Shown here piece after piece: positions 1 through 7,096 of a DNA stretch of 31,080 nucleotides. The notes beneath the pieces were generated by a model. The model was not told where the DNA came from, did no database searches, and worked only from the letters and a program-made list of their open reading frames with translations. A program made the position numbers and the translations under genes. The number at the start of each line of letters is the position of its first letter. Within the stretch, counting starts at the first letter, position 1. The stretch comes from an uncultured Eubacterium sp. Its GTDB lineage: Bacteria; Bacillota; Clostridia; Lachnospirales; Lachnospiraceae. Location: contig CAMODP010000001.1 in NCBI GenBank assembly GCA_946611445.1, forward strand, positions 1-31,080, written 5' to 3'.

Positions 1-784
1 CGCTCATGACCACGATGGCCGCTGCGCCGTCATTGATGCCGGAGGCATTGCCGGCAGTTACGATGCCGTCTTTCTTGAAAGCCGGGCGGAGCTTCGCCAG
101 CGCTTCCATTGTAGTTCCCTCTCTGGGACCTTCATCTGTGTCAAACACAACCGTGGCTTTTTTCTGCTTCACTTCTACCGGAACGATCTCGTCTTTGAAA
201 CGCCCTTCCGCGCGGGCCTTGGAGGCCAGGCTCTGGCTTCTCACGGAGAACTCGTCCAGTGCTTCCCTGGAAAGATTCCACTGCTCGGCCACATTCTCGG
301 CGGTGATGCCCATGTGATAGTCATTGAAAGCATCCCAGAGGGCGTCATGCACCATGGTATCGACCAGTTTGCCGTCATTCATGCGGTAGCCGTAGCGGCC
401 CTGCATCGCGGCATAGGGCGCGAGAGACATGTTCTCCGTTCCGCCGGCCACAACGATATCCGCGTCGCCTGCCAGAATCATCTCGGCAGCCATATTCACA
501 CAGTTCAGGCCGGATCCGCAGACAACATTGATCGTCACTGCCGGAACCTCAACCGGTACGCCGGCTTTGATGGATGCCTGACGGGCTACATTCTGGCCCT
601 GTCCTGCCTGAATTACACAGCCCATGAGAACCTCGTCTACCTGCTCTGCAGGAACCTTCGCGCGGGAAAGCGCCTCACGGATCACGATGGAACCCAGCTC
701 AGCAGCCGGAACAGTGCTCAGACCTCCGCCCATTTTGCCGATTGCTGTTCTGCAGGCACCTGCGAGTACTACTTTCTTGCCCAT
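1..784 (-). CDS. thlA: Acetyl-CoA acetyltransferase (thiolase), C-terminus outside window
   Basis: Thiolase that interconverts acetoacetyl-CoA and two acetyl-CoA in the cytoplasm. I translated it by hand from the ATG at 784, which follows an AAGGAGG site; the first 261 residues are present and the rest lies beyond position 1. The nucleophilic cysteine sits in VCGSG at residue 89, the usual place, followed by the family motifs GGTENMS and, near the edge, [11 protein letters not shown]. The second catalytic His/Cys region is outside the window. A sigma-54 promoter candidate lies about 120 bp upstream. In this locus it would complete the branch from crotonyl-CoA through crotonase and Hbd to acetyl-CoA. 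A longer-chain beta-ketothiolase remains possible. Confidence 0.93.
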   Translation of the reverse strand, partial: MGKKVVLAGACRTAIGKMGGGLSTVPAAELGSIVIREALSRAKVPAEQVDEVLMGCVIQAGQGQNVARQASIKAGVPVEVPAVTINVVCGSGLNCVNMAAEMILAGDADIVVAGGTENMSLAPYAAMQGRYGYRMNDGKLVDTMVHDALWDAFNDYHMGITAENVAEQWNLSREALDEFSVRSQSLASKARAEGRFKDEIVPVEVKQKKATVVFDTDEGPREGTTMEALAKLRPAFKKDGIVTAGNASGINDGAAAIVVMS

Positions 785-903
785 AACCGTTTACCTCCTT
801 GCGGTTCATTCTTCATTTCATGCAACTTCATCCATTACCGCCTGAAAAAATGGCATTTGCGGCCATATGCTGTTTCAGACAGCGATGTGACAGCATTATT
901 ATA

Positions 904-919
904 CGCAAATTGCAGGCCA
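904..919 (-). promoter_or_regulatory. Sigma-54 (-24/-12) promoter of the thiolase gene
   Basis: On the minus strand this reads TGGCCTGCAATTTGCG. It has the invariant GG and GC doublets separated by 10 bases, with a TTGC -12 box. The -24 box, TGGCCTG, departs from TGGCACG at two bases, so it is the weakest -24 element of the five in the window. It lies in the 205-bp gap between the SnoaL-like gene and the thiolase, about 120 bp before the start codon. Confidence 0.6.
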
Positions 920-964
920 GTTTCCACCGGTTTCTGTCAAATGCTGCCTTTTGATATGGTTTAT

Positions 965-989
965 GCCGTGCCGTTTCGTGCGGTACGGC
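965..989 (-). terminator. Hairpin after the SnoaL-like gene, possible weak terminator
   Basis: GCCGT-G-CCG pairs with CGG-T-ACGGC, directly after the stop codon at 990. There is no clear T-run on the minus strand after the stem, so it may slow or protect the transcript rather than end it. Confidence 0.3.
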
Positions 990-1580
990 TCATTCAGACT
1001 GCTTCTCTTCGCCGGGAAAAGACGGCGGATACGCATCCAGGATGGTTTTGCAGAACGGGCGGGAATTTGCGGTGCGCTTCCGGTTGATCTCCTGACCGGT
1101 CACAAACCATTCATTTGTGATGCACCAGCGCCCGTCGACTTTTTCTACCGTGCATTCACACAGCCCGAACATCTGGTCCGGCCCGATCGACGAATCATCT
1201 CCGCACCCGTACGCAGACGCGCCTTCCCGGGCATAGGTTCCGTAGGAGGTGGTTACCTGCCCGAAATGAAAGCCGTGTTCCGGATCTCCCACGGCATAAA
1301 TCTGCCTGAAATCAATGGTGTCGCGCGGGTAGCATGAAAAAGTCGGGAGCGTCTCCACCTCCAGCGCATCGTGCCCGCCCTCCCATCTGCCTGTTCCTTC
1401 CAGGCGGGTAACGGTAGAATCACAGTAATAATCATAGCAGAGTCCGGCCTGATGAAAATCCCAGATCAGTTTTGTGTATACTTCAAACTGTCTGGCAACG
1501 TCCTCCGGTTTTTCCATCGGACAGCTGTAATAGTACTCTTCCAGTGCCTTTCTCGCCGCAAGCTTTTCTTTCCGTGTCAT
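990..1580 (-). CDS. NTF2/SnoaL-like protein, paralog 1 (most distal)
   Basis: A 196-residue cytoplasmic protein of the nuclear transport factor 2 / SnoaL-like fold. That fold includes isomerases, cyclases, dehydratases and non-catalytic binding proteins. It shares three blocks with the other paralogs here: a YTKLIW...GLCYDYYCD helix region near residues 35-54, GDPEHGFHFGQV near 98-109, and a CECTVEKVDGRW strand near 140-151. The start ATG at 1580 follows AAAGGA. It is separated from dctM by a terminator, and the thiolase with its own sigma-54 promoter lies downstream. It has a long polar C-terminal tail lacking in the others. No catalytic residues can be assigned; the role is unknown and probably concerns the substrate of this locus. 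Confidence 0.8.
   Translation of the reverse strand: MTRKEKLAARKALEEYYYSCPMEKPEDVARQFEVYTKLIWDFHQAGLCYDYYCDSTVTRLEGTGRWEGGHDALEVETLPTFSCYPRDTIDFRQIYAVGDPEHGFHFGQVTTSYGTYAREGASAYGCGDDSSIGPDQMFGLCECTVEKVDGRWCITNEWFVTGQEINRKRTANSRPFCKTILDAYPPSFPGEEKQSE
1033..1045 (-). promoter_or_regulatory. Possible activator (enhancer) dyad for the thiolase promoter
   Basis: On the plus strand it reads GCATC-CAG-GATGG, one base off the dyad GCATC-N3-GATGC found upstream of the aldolase promoter. It lies about 120 bp upstream of the thiolase -24 element, inside the 3' end of the SnoaL-like gene. Found by eye; coding sequence could produce it by chance. Confidence 0.3.
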
Positions 1581-1620
1581 ATCGCAGTCCTTTCAGGGAG
1601 TCATGAATGACCCGCACGAT

Positions 1621-1657
1621 ACTAAAACGGCCTGACACACGCGCTGTATGTCAGGCC
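1621..1657 (-). terminator. Rho-independent terminator after dctM
   Basis: A perfect 9-bp stem, GGCCTGACA / TGTCAGGCC (1629-1657), with an 11-base loop. On the minus strand it is followed by GTTTTAGT. It lies about 47 bp past the dctM stop and ends the TRAP operon. Confidence 0.75.
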
Positions 1658-1703
1658 ATACTCTTACTTACCGTAAATATCTATGCTGAAATGCTTCAGG
1701 CCA

Positions 1704-2996
1704 TTAAACCACATATCCCATGATCTTCGGCAGGAACAGCACGAGATCCGGAATATAGGTGATCAGCAGCAGGGCCAGGACAGCCACGCCGATCCAGGGC
1801 CAGATATCCTTTGACAGCTTGTTCAGCGGAACACCGCCGATAGCGGATGCCATGAACAGGTTCGCGCCCAGCGGCGGGGTAACGAAACCGATCGCAAGGT
1901 TGACGATGGTCACGATACCGAAGTGAACGGGGCTGACTCCGACAGAGGTAACGATCGGAAGAAGAATCGGAACCGTCAGGATGATGGCGGCGTTGGTCTC
2001 CATGAACGTACCCATGATCAGGAAGATAATGTTGATGAACAGAAGCAGCACGTATTTGTTGTTTGTGACGGACAGGATCCAGGTTGCAATCTTGGCCGGA
2101 ACCTGTTCCATGGACAGGATCTTGCCGAAACCGGAAGACATCGAGATGATGAACATAACCGGCGCGGCAATCGTCATGGCATGCATGGCGAAATACGGAA
2201 GCTTCTTGTAGGATACCTCTTTATAAATAAACAGGCTGACAATGATACCGACCAGGCAGCCAAGAGCCGCGGACTCGGTAGGTGTCGCAAAACCGCCGTA
2301 GATGGATCCCAGAATGATGATCGGAACCAGCAGGGCCGGAATGGCATCCACTACGATGTGGAGAGCTTCCTTGCCTGTGTAGTGAACCTTCTCAGCGGGC
2401 TTGTAGCCTTTGACGCGGGAGGACCACCAGCAGTAAATGCAGAGCGCAACACCGAAAATGATACCGGCCGGGATACCGGCGGTAAACATGGAGGTCAGGG
2501 ACACGCCCGCGCAGGTAGCGTAAACGACCTGGCAGATGCTGGGCGGAATCATGGTTCCGATCGCGCCGCCGATAGCTACCATACAGGTGCTGTAGGAGCG
2601 GTCATAATGCGCGCGGACCATTTCGGGAATCATCAGCATGCCGATAGCGGAAACGGTAGCGGAACCGGTACCGGAAATAGCGGCAAAGACCATGCAGGCA
2701 ATGATAGCCACGATGCCGAGACCGCCGGTCATGTTTCCTACGAAAATCTTGGCGACGTTAACCAGTCTCTTGGAGATGCCGCCTTCAGCCATGATATCAC
2801 CCGCAAAGGTAAACAGCGGGCACGCCACCAGCAGATAAGAGTCAAAACCATTTGTGCACAGCTTGGTAAAGGAGGCAAGCGAGATGGTCTTGTACACTTC
2901 AATATTGAAAAGGGAAGTCGCGCCCAGAGCCACGGCGATGGGAGCACCCATAACGAAGAGTACGACAAAGATCAATACAAACAATGCCATCATCAT
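1704..2996 (-). CDS. dctM: TRAP transporter large permease (DctM family)
   Basis: The 12-13-helix membrane subunit of a TRAP transporter, which carries out Na+-coupled uptake of a carboxylate presented by the periplasmic-type binding protein. At 430 residues it has the normal family length. Hydrophobic segments run throughout. Family signatures include GAPIAVALG near residue 20, the stretch AISGTGSATVSAIGMLMIPEM near 105-125, and a GxxTPPLGANLFMAS block near 370. The ATG at 2996 follows AAGGAGG and lies 15 bp after dctQ, so the two are co-translated. Substrates of this family are typically C4-dicarboxylates, 2-oxo or hydroxy acids, or sugar acids; the actual substrate is not visible. Confidence 0.95.
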   Translation of the reverse strand: MMMALFVLIFVVLFVMGAPIAVALGATSLFNIEVYKTISLASFTKLCTNGFDSYLLVACPLFTFAGDIMAEGGISKRLVNVAKIFVGNMTGGLGIVAIIACMVFAAISGTGSATVSAIGMLMIPEMVRAHYDRSYSTCMVAIGGAIGTMIPPSICQVVYATCAGVSLTSMFTAGIPAGIIFGVALCIYCWWSSRVKGYKPAEKVHYTGKEALHIVVDAIPALLVPIIILGSIYGGFATPTESAALGCLVGIIVSLFIYKEVSYKKLPYFAMHAMTIAAPVMFIISMSSGFGKILSMEQVPAKIATWILSVTNNKYVLLLFINIIFLIMGTFMETNAAIILTVPILLPIVTSVGVSPVHFGIVTIVNLAIGFVTPPLGANLFMASAIGGVPLNKLSKDIWPWIGVAVLALLLITYIPDLVLFLPKIMGYVV

Positions 2997-3011
2997 AACG
3001 CAGTTTCCTCC

Positions 3012-3647
3012 TTATGCTTTCCCGCCGTGTTTCGCGCGAAACTCGGCTTCTTCTGCCCATGCCTCTTCCGGAACCTGCTGCCGGTACTCTTCCTTCAGGG
3101 CCTCGTCATAGGTAAAGTTGCCCAGGCCGCCGTTCAGCACGCCGTACGGGTTGACGAAAACGGGCATGCTGCAGTTGAAGTGACGGAAGCGCCAGTAGAA
3201 AATCTGCGCGGAGCGGAGCATACCGAGACCATAGCCGATCGGGCCGGCCGCGTACATCCAGTTCTGGCTGACGCGGATGCTGAGGGCCATATTGCCGTCC
3301 TTCGCGATACGCATTACATTTGTGGTACAGCCAATAAAGCAGTATACAAAGACAACCGTCATGACGAACTGTGTAAATATCATCAGGATCTTCTGTGTCT
3401 TCTCAGGAAGCAGTCTTCTGACTGCGTCGATTTCGATGTGAATAGAATTTCGGGTCGCATAGCTGAGGCCCAGGTAAGAAACCCACACATAGCACCAGCG
3501 GCAGACCTCTTCGCCCCAGACAGCACCTTTTCCAATCAGCGCGCGGGCGAAAATCTGGTACAGTATGATCAAAAGCATGATATAAAACATGATCATACCA
3601 AAGCAGGCTTCGAAGTTTATATCAAGCCATTTGATAATTTTCTTCAA
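3012..3647 (-). CDS. dctQ: TRAP transporter small permease (DctQ family), TTG start
   Basis: The four-helix small membrane subunit that partners DctM. I start it at the TTG at 3647 because AGGAGGA lies 6 bases upstream; an in-frame ATG at 3698 would add 17 residues and has no such site. This gives 211 residues beginning LKKIIKWLD (read as Met). Hydrophobic segments fall near residues 20-40, 50-65, 90-115 and 130-150. The protein is longer than the usual 160-180 because of a hydrophilic tail of roughly 50 residues after the last helix, rich in E, A and Q and ending KHGGKA. It sits between a leaky terminator after dctP and dctM. Confidence 0.9.
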   Translation of the reverse strand: MKKIIKWLDINFEACFGMIMFYIMLLIILYQIFARALIGKGAVWGEEVCRWCYVWVSYLGLSYATRNSIHIEIDAVRRLLPEKTQKILMIFTQFVMTVVFVYCFIGCTTNVMRIAKDGNMALSIRVSQNWMYAAGPIGYGLGMLRSAQIFYWRFRHFNCSMPVFVNPYGVLNGGLGNFTYDEALKEEYRQQVPEEAWAEEAEFRAKHGGKA

Positions 3648-3773
3648 TGATCTTCCTCCTCTGATTTTGAAATCCGACAAGTACGGAGATATTATCAATC
3701 TGAAAAAAACTAAGCGCCGCGCCGCCGCAAAACAGCCGTCGAAACGCTGTGTATCTTCATATCCGGATTTATA

Positions 3774-3817
3774 AACAAAAAACCCGGGAGGCGGACAGCG
3801 ATGGCTGGCCGCCCCCC
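3774..3817 (-). terminator. Intra-operon terminator between dctP and dctQ
   Basis: Stem GGGAGGCGG / CCGCCCCCC (3786-3794 with 3809-3817, one A-C mismatch) extended by CAGC/GCTG around a GATG loop. On the minus strand it is followed by CGGGTTTTTTGTTT. It lies just after dctP, so most transcripts should end here and dctQM would be made at a lower level than the binding protein. Confidence 0.8.
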
Positions 3818-3856
3818 TTCTGCATTACATCTCTATAGTGTTTCCTGCGGTGTCAG

Positions 3857-4939
3857 TTATGCGCGGGCATCCTCAACATAGCCCATGTACTCGTCGTACA
3901 GATCCTGGCCGGTCAGCTCGACAATCAGCTTCTCGGTGACAGGCTGCATAGCTTCTCTCATCTCCTGCTTCACAGAATCATCCAGATAGGTGATCTCGGT
4001 GCCGTACTCGGAAGCGAACTTCTCAAGAAGGGCCTCGTTCTCCGGGATGTAGTGATCGCGGTGATAGGTGTAGCAGACATCAGCAGCGGCATAGACCAGA
4101 GCCTGATCATTCTCGCTCAGGGACTCAATCCAGGCTTCGTTGGAGATCAGCATATCGCAGCTGAACACATGGTCGGTCATTGCGAAGTACGGCTGTACCT
4201 CATGGAAGGAGTAGTCTTCGAAGTTAACAATGGCACCCTCTTCGCCGTCGATCAGCTTCTGCTGCAGGGAAACGAACAGCTCATCCCACTGGATGGAAAC
4301 CGGCTCTACGCCGATTGCTTCCCAGGCTGCCTGCTGAATGGTGGAATAGCCGCGGATCTTCAGGCCCTTCATGTCCTCAAGGGTGTTGATCGGGTTTCTG
4401 CTGTTGTACAGCTCACGGAAGCCAAGGCTCAGAAGGGCCATGCCCTGCAGGCCTACCTGGTTCCAGCTGTTGTAAACCATGTCGCCGCCTTCGCCTTCGA
4501 AGAATCTGTGCAGATGATCCAGATCATCAAAGGTGTAGTAGTTGTTGATCAGGGCAAGTGTCGGGATCTGGGTCTCGAAGGAAACCGGGTTGACAACGTC
4601 CATCTGGATGTCGCCTTCGTTCAGCATTTCCAGAGCGGCGGTGTAGTCGCCCAGAACGCCGCCGGCATACAGGGTGACCGTGATACGGCCGCCAGTGACA
4701 TCTTCAATGTACTTCTTCATAGCTTCCAGGCAGCGAACGCCGACGGAGCCATCAAGGTGAATGGTTGCAACTTTGATCTCGATCGGATCACCTTCGGTGG
4801 GATCAAAATCAAATTCCTGCTGTCCAGCGGCCGCTGCTGCCTCGATGCCTTCAGCATCGTCAATGGCAAATGCAGAAACGGCTGTGGTCAGCGTCATGAT
4901 TGTCGCCAGTGCCAGTGCAAAAAATTTCTTTCCTCTCAT
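3857..4939 (-). CDS. dctP: TRAP transporter solute-binding protein (DctP family)
   Basis: The extracytoplasmic binding protein that captures the substrate for DctQM. It has 360 residues with an N-terminal signal peptide: a basic MRGKK, a hydrophobic core, and a predicted cut after AFA near residue 25. No lipobox cysteine is visible, which is unusual for a Gram-positive binding protein unless it is tethered another way. The DctP signature is present: LKIRGYST near 193-200 with Arg196 as the likely carboxylate-binding arginine, then a PVSIQWDELFVSLQQ block. An acidic and Ala-rich linker follows the signal. A perfect sigma-54 promoter lies 235 bp upstream. The substrate is unknown; the arginine suggests a carboxylate. 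Confidence 0.95.
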   Translation of the reverse strand: MRGKKFFALALATIMTLTTAVSAFAIDDAEGIEAAAAAGQQEFDFDPTEGDPIEIKVATIHLDGSVGVRCLEAMKKYIEDVTGGRITVTLYAGGVLGDYTAALEMLNEGDIQMDVVNPVSFETQIPTLALINNYYTFDDLDHLHRFFEGEGGDMVYNSWNQVGLQGMALLSLGFRELYNSRNPINTLEDMKGLKIRGYSTIQQAAWEAIGVEPVSIQWDELFVSLQQKLIDGEEGAIVNFEDYSFHEVQPYFAMTDHVFSCDMLISNEAWIESLSENDQALVYAAADVCYTYHRDHYIPENEALLEKFASEYGTEITYLDDSVKQEMREAMQPVTEKLIVELTGQDLYDEYMGYVEDARA

Positions 4940-5172
4940 CGCTTTTTTCCTTTCTTTTGGTTAAGAGTTTAAGAGTTTTATTGTGCATCACCCCTGGAAG
5001 TCAGGGAAGTTGCCCGAATGAATTGCTGCAGTCGGCCGATTCCGAAAACATCTTTAACTATTCTACAATAATATCCTGCAATAATCTACCTGTTCTTTAC
5101 TTCGGCCAATCGACTGTTTTTCAGAAGGGGATGAAAACCCGATCAAATGATGTCTTTTTTATGAGTTTTAAT
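4940..5172 (-). other. Long 5' leader of dctP
   Basis: About 230 bp lie between the sigma-54 promoter and the dctP start, and no gene is visible in them. The stretch is AT-richer than its surroundings. It holds an imperfect long-range pairing (CAGTCG..GGCC near the middle with GGCCGACTG further on) and two consecutive CTCTTAAA repeats close to the ribosome-binding site. It may be a structured untranslated leader; I recognise no known riboswitch. Confidence 0.35.
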
Positions 5173-5188
5173 AGCAAATATCGTGCCA
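5173..5188 (-). promoter_or_regulatory. Sigma-54 (-24/-12) promoter of dctP
   Basis: The minus strand reads TGGCACGATATTTGCT, a full match to TGGCACG-N4-TTGCW. It sits just after the end of the upstream SnoaL-like gene and drives the TRAP genes. A 7-bp-arm inverted repeat (TCAGACA-GA-TGTCTGA, 5193-5208) lies immediately upstream. Confidence 0.85.
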
Positions 5189-5220
5189 TTCGTCAGACAG
5201 ATGTCTGAGATTTCAGATCT

Positions 5221-5766
5221 TCAGTCGTCACCCAGCACGCGGCGGTATGCGCCGTTGCTGCGGATGCTGGCCTCTTTGGCCACGCGCCACTTGCCGTCCA
5301 CCTTCTCGATCCAGCACTCGCACATCTCCAGATCCTCGCGGTCGCCGTAGCCCATGCCGTTTCCGGGGCCGTTCGGGCCGATGCCGTCCTGCGAAGATGC
5401 ATCATTCCACACGACCTGGCCGAAGCGGAAACCGTTCTCCGGATCGCCGATGCAGTGAATCTCTTCAAATACGCAGTCCAGATCAGGCGTTCTCGCCAGA
5501 GCACGGAGGGTATCTTCCACGACATGATCGGAGCCTTCCAGGTTGTCTCCGCCGTCGCGCTCTTCCTTCAGGCCGTCATAGTAGAAGTCATACACGCGGC
5601 CGACCTGTTTGTGCTTCCAGATCAGCATGGTATAGGCTTCGAACAGCTCGGAAATATCTTCCGGCTTCTCATATTTGCAGTTCCGCACGACTTCCTCGTA
5701 CATCTCTCTCTCGGCGAGGATTTCGTCCGTTGTCATCTCGGTAATTTTTTTTCTCACACGTAACAT
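5221..5766 (-). CDS. NTF2/SnoaL-like protein, paralog 2
   Basis: A 181-residue protein of the NTF2/SnoaL-like fold, with ATG at 5766 after GGAGGT. It is closest to the paralog at 6540-7070: the two share EAYTMLIWKHKQVG near residues 44-57, GDPENGFRFGQV near 107-118, NDAS..GIGP.GP, and C-terminal CECW..K..GKWR with EASIRS. It starts with a paired KKITEMT segment also found in that paralog. It follows the third paralog by 18 bp and so belongs to its operon, read from the sigma-54 promoter at 6369. Its enzymatic role is unknown; isomerase, dehydratase or ligand-binding activity are the family options. Confidence 0.85.
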   Translation of the reverse strand: MLRVRKKITEMTTDEILAEREMYEEVVRNCKYEKPEDISELFEAYTMLIWKHKQVGRVYDFYYDGLKEERDGGDNLEGSDHVVEDTLRALARTPDLDCVFEEIHCIGDPENGFRFGQVVWNDASSQDGIGPNGPGNGMGYGDREDLEMCECWIEKVDGKWRVAKEASIRSNGAYRRVLGDD

Positions 5767-5784
5767 CTTTATACCTCCGTGAAC

Positions 5785-6318
5785 TTATGCTTCAGCACAT
5801 GTCGGCGCGCTCTGGGTGCAGGTTGCACGGATCTCATCCATGCTGTACATCGTAAACTCTTTCACGATCTGCCATCTGCCGCTGATCTCCTTCACGGTGG
5901 CCATGCTCATGCAGATGCAGGCATTGCTGTTGAGGGGCTTGCCGGTCGCGGCGCCGTACTCACTGTAGGTCTTGTTCGTGCCGGACATGGTGTAGTAGCG
6001 CCACAGCTTGTAGCAGTCGTCCTTTTTCACGGCGAAGGTGTCACGCATCTCGATGGTCATATCCGGAAATGCGGATGTCAGCTTCAGCGTATCCTTCATC
6101 ATGGCGTGAGGGCCGTCCAGGAATTTGCCGTCCTCACGGTAGATCTCGCAGCCGTCTGCGTAGATGTCATACACACTGCCGATCCACTTGTGATTGAAGA
6201 TCAGCTCCGTATACAGGCGGAAATACTCCGCCAGAGAAGCCTCATCCGTCACCTTCAGGGCTTTGATGGCTGCGTCTACGGCCATCATGTCATTGTAAAG
6301 CTTGTCAGCTCTGTACAT
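5785..6318 (-). CDS. NTF2/SnoaL-like protein, paralog 3 (divergent)
   Basis: A 177-residue NTF2/SnoaL-like protein and the first gene after a sigma-54 promoter. ATG at 6318 has AGGAGG upstream. It keeps the helix motif (LYTELIFNHKWIGSVYDIYADG near residues 40-60) and a late ATVKEISGRWQIVKE strand. It has lost the GDPExGFxFGQV block, replaced by VKKDDCYKLWRYY, and has an extra YSEYGAATGKPLNS insert. It is therefore a distinct subgroup that may form a hetero-oligomer with paralog 2 or act on a different intermediate. The function is not recognisable. Confidence 0.82.
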   Translation of the reverse strand: MYRADKLYNDMMAVDAAIKALKVTDEASLAEYFRLYTELIFNHKWIGSVYDIYADGCEIYREDGKFLDGPHAMMKDTLKLTSAFPDMTIEMRDTFAVKKDDCYKLWRYYTMSGTNKTYSEYGAATGKPLNSNACICMSMATVKEISGRWQIVKEFTMYSMDEIRATCTQSAPTCAEA

Positions 6319-6368
6319 ATTGCTATCCTCCTGTGTGATTCAGCGATAAATCTTTGTATATATTACAT

Positions 6369-6384
6369 AGCATTTTTCGTGCCA
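6369..6384 (-). promoter_or_regulatory. Sigma-54 (-24/-12) promoter of the SnoaL-like pair
   Basis: The minus strand reads TGGCACGAAAAATGCT: a perfect -24 TGGCACG, a 4-base spacer, and ATGCT in place of TTGCT at -12. It lies about 50 bp before the ATG at 6318, in a 221-bp intergenic region. Confidence 0.8.
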
Positions 6385-6416
6385 AAGTCTCCGACCGGCA
6401 GTTTTCTCCCTTCCGC

Positions 6417-6438
6417 GGCATCCCGGCAGGCATCCCGG
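6417..6438. repeat. Tandem 10-bp direct repeat upstream of the SnoaL-pair promoter
   Basis: GGCATCCCGG occurs twice, separated by CA, giving a 12-bp period. It lies about 33 bp upstream of the -24 element and is followed by another CCGG-type half-site, TATGCCGGACT. It may be a binding site; see also the GCCGGA-A-TCCGGC palindrome upstream of the aldolase promoter. Confidence 0.4.
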
Positions 6439-6484
6439 ACCTATGCCGGACTGCAGTGAACAGCGGAGCGGGTGATGTCGGGTC

Positions 6485-6498
6485 GCATCAGGCGATGC
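6485..6498 (-). promoter_or_regulatory. Possible activator (enhancer) dyad for the SnoaL-pair promoter
   Basis: GCATC-AGGC-GATGC, an inverted repeat with 5-bp arms. It is centred about 108 bp upstream of the -24 GG, a typical distance for a sigma-54 activator site. A second dyad, ATGC-AAATA-GCAT, overlaps its end. It resembles GCATC-AGC-GATGC at 15864-15876. Confidence 0.45.
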
Positions 6499-6539
6499 AA
6501 ATAGCATTGCCCGGGCCGGGGAGGTTCAAATCCGGCTCT

Positions 6540-7070
6540 TCAGGCCTTGCCCCGCATTCTGCGCACACATCCGGCGCTCCGGATACTGGCTTCATCGACC
6601 AGACGCCATTTGCCGTTTGCGTGCTTTACCCAGCATTCGCACATGGCCAGGAACTCGTACGGCCGGGTCTGGACAGGATCGCAGGGCCCGTCAGGGCCGA
6701 TTCCCTCAGACGTCGACGCGTCGTTGTACAGCACCTGTCCGAAACGGAAACCGTCTTCCGGATTCCCGGTGCAGTGAATGTCGCAGAATTCACAGGTCAG
6801 ATCCGGGAACTCCGCCAGCATGGCCAGCGTGTCCTTTACCACCTTGTCCGCGCCGGACTGGTCATCGCAGCCGCTCTTCTTCACCTCTATGGTATCATTG
6901 TAGAACTGGTAGACCAGACCAACCTGCTTGTGCTTCCAGATCAGCATGGTATATGCCTCGAACAGGTCGGCGATTTCCTGCGGTGTCTCATAGCGGCAGC
7001 CTGCGACAATGGATTCATAGCGGGCACGCTCGGCCATGATCTCATCGACTGTCATCTCGGTAATTTTCAT
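6540..7070 (-). CDS. NTF2/SnoaL-like protein, paralog 4
   Basis: A 176-residue NTF2/SnoaL-like protein; ATG at 7070 follows AAAGGAGG. It pairs closely with the paralog at 5221-5766: KITEMT start, EAYTMLIWKHKQVG near residues 38-51, GNPEDGFRFGQV near 101-112, NDAS..GIGPDGP, and CECWVKHANGKWR..DEASIRS. It lies 26 bp after the EutH-type permease gene, so it is probably the last gene of that operon, while its near-copy is in the next operon. Function unknown; the high similarity suggests a recent duplication and possibly related substrates. Confidence 0.85.
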   Translation of the reverse strand: MKITEMTVDEIMAERARYESIVAGCRYETPQEIADLFEAYTMLIWKHKQVGLVYQFYNDTIEVKKSGCDDQSGADKVVKDTLAMLAEFPDLTCEFCDIHCTGNPEDGFRFGQVLYNDASTSEGIGPDGPCDPVQTRPYEFLAMCECWVKHANGKWRLVDEASIRSAGCVRRMRGKA

Positions 7071-7096
7071 TGGTACAGTCCTCCTTTTTTGGTTTC

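Noticed and set aside
1923..3650. 575-residue plus-strand open frame
   Set aside because: It runs antisense to dctM and dctQ, has low-complexity composition rich in His, Asp and Gly, and has no family features; it is a shadow of the minus-strand genes.
4851..4868. GATGC...GCATC pair in dctP as an activator dyad
   Set aside because: The arms are in the reverse order to the promoter dyads, and it lies in the Ala-rich coding region after the signal peptide, where such codons are expected.
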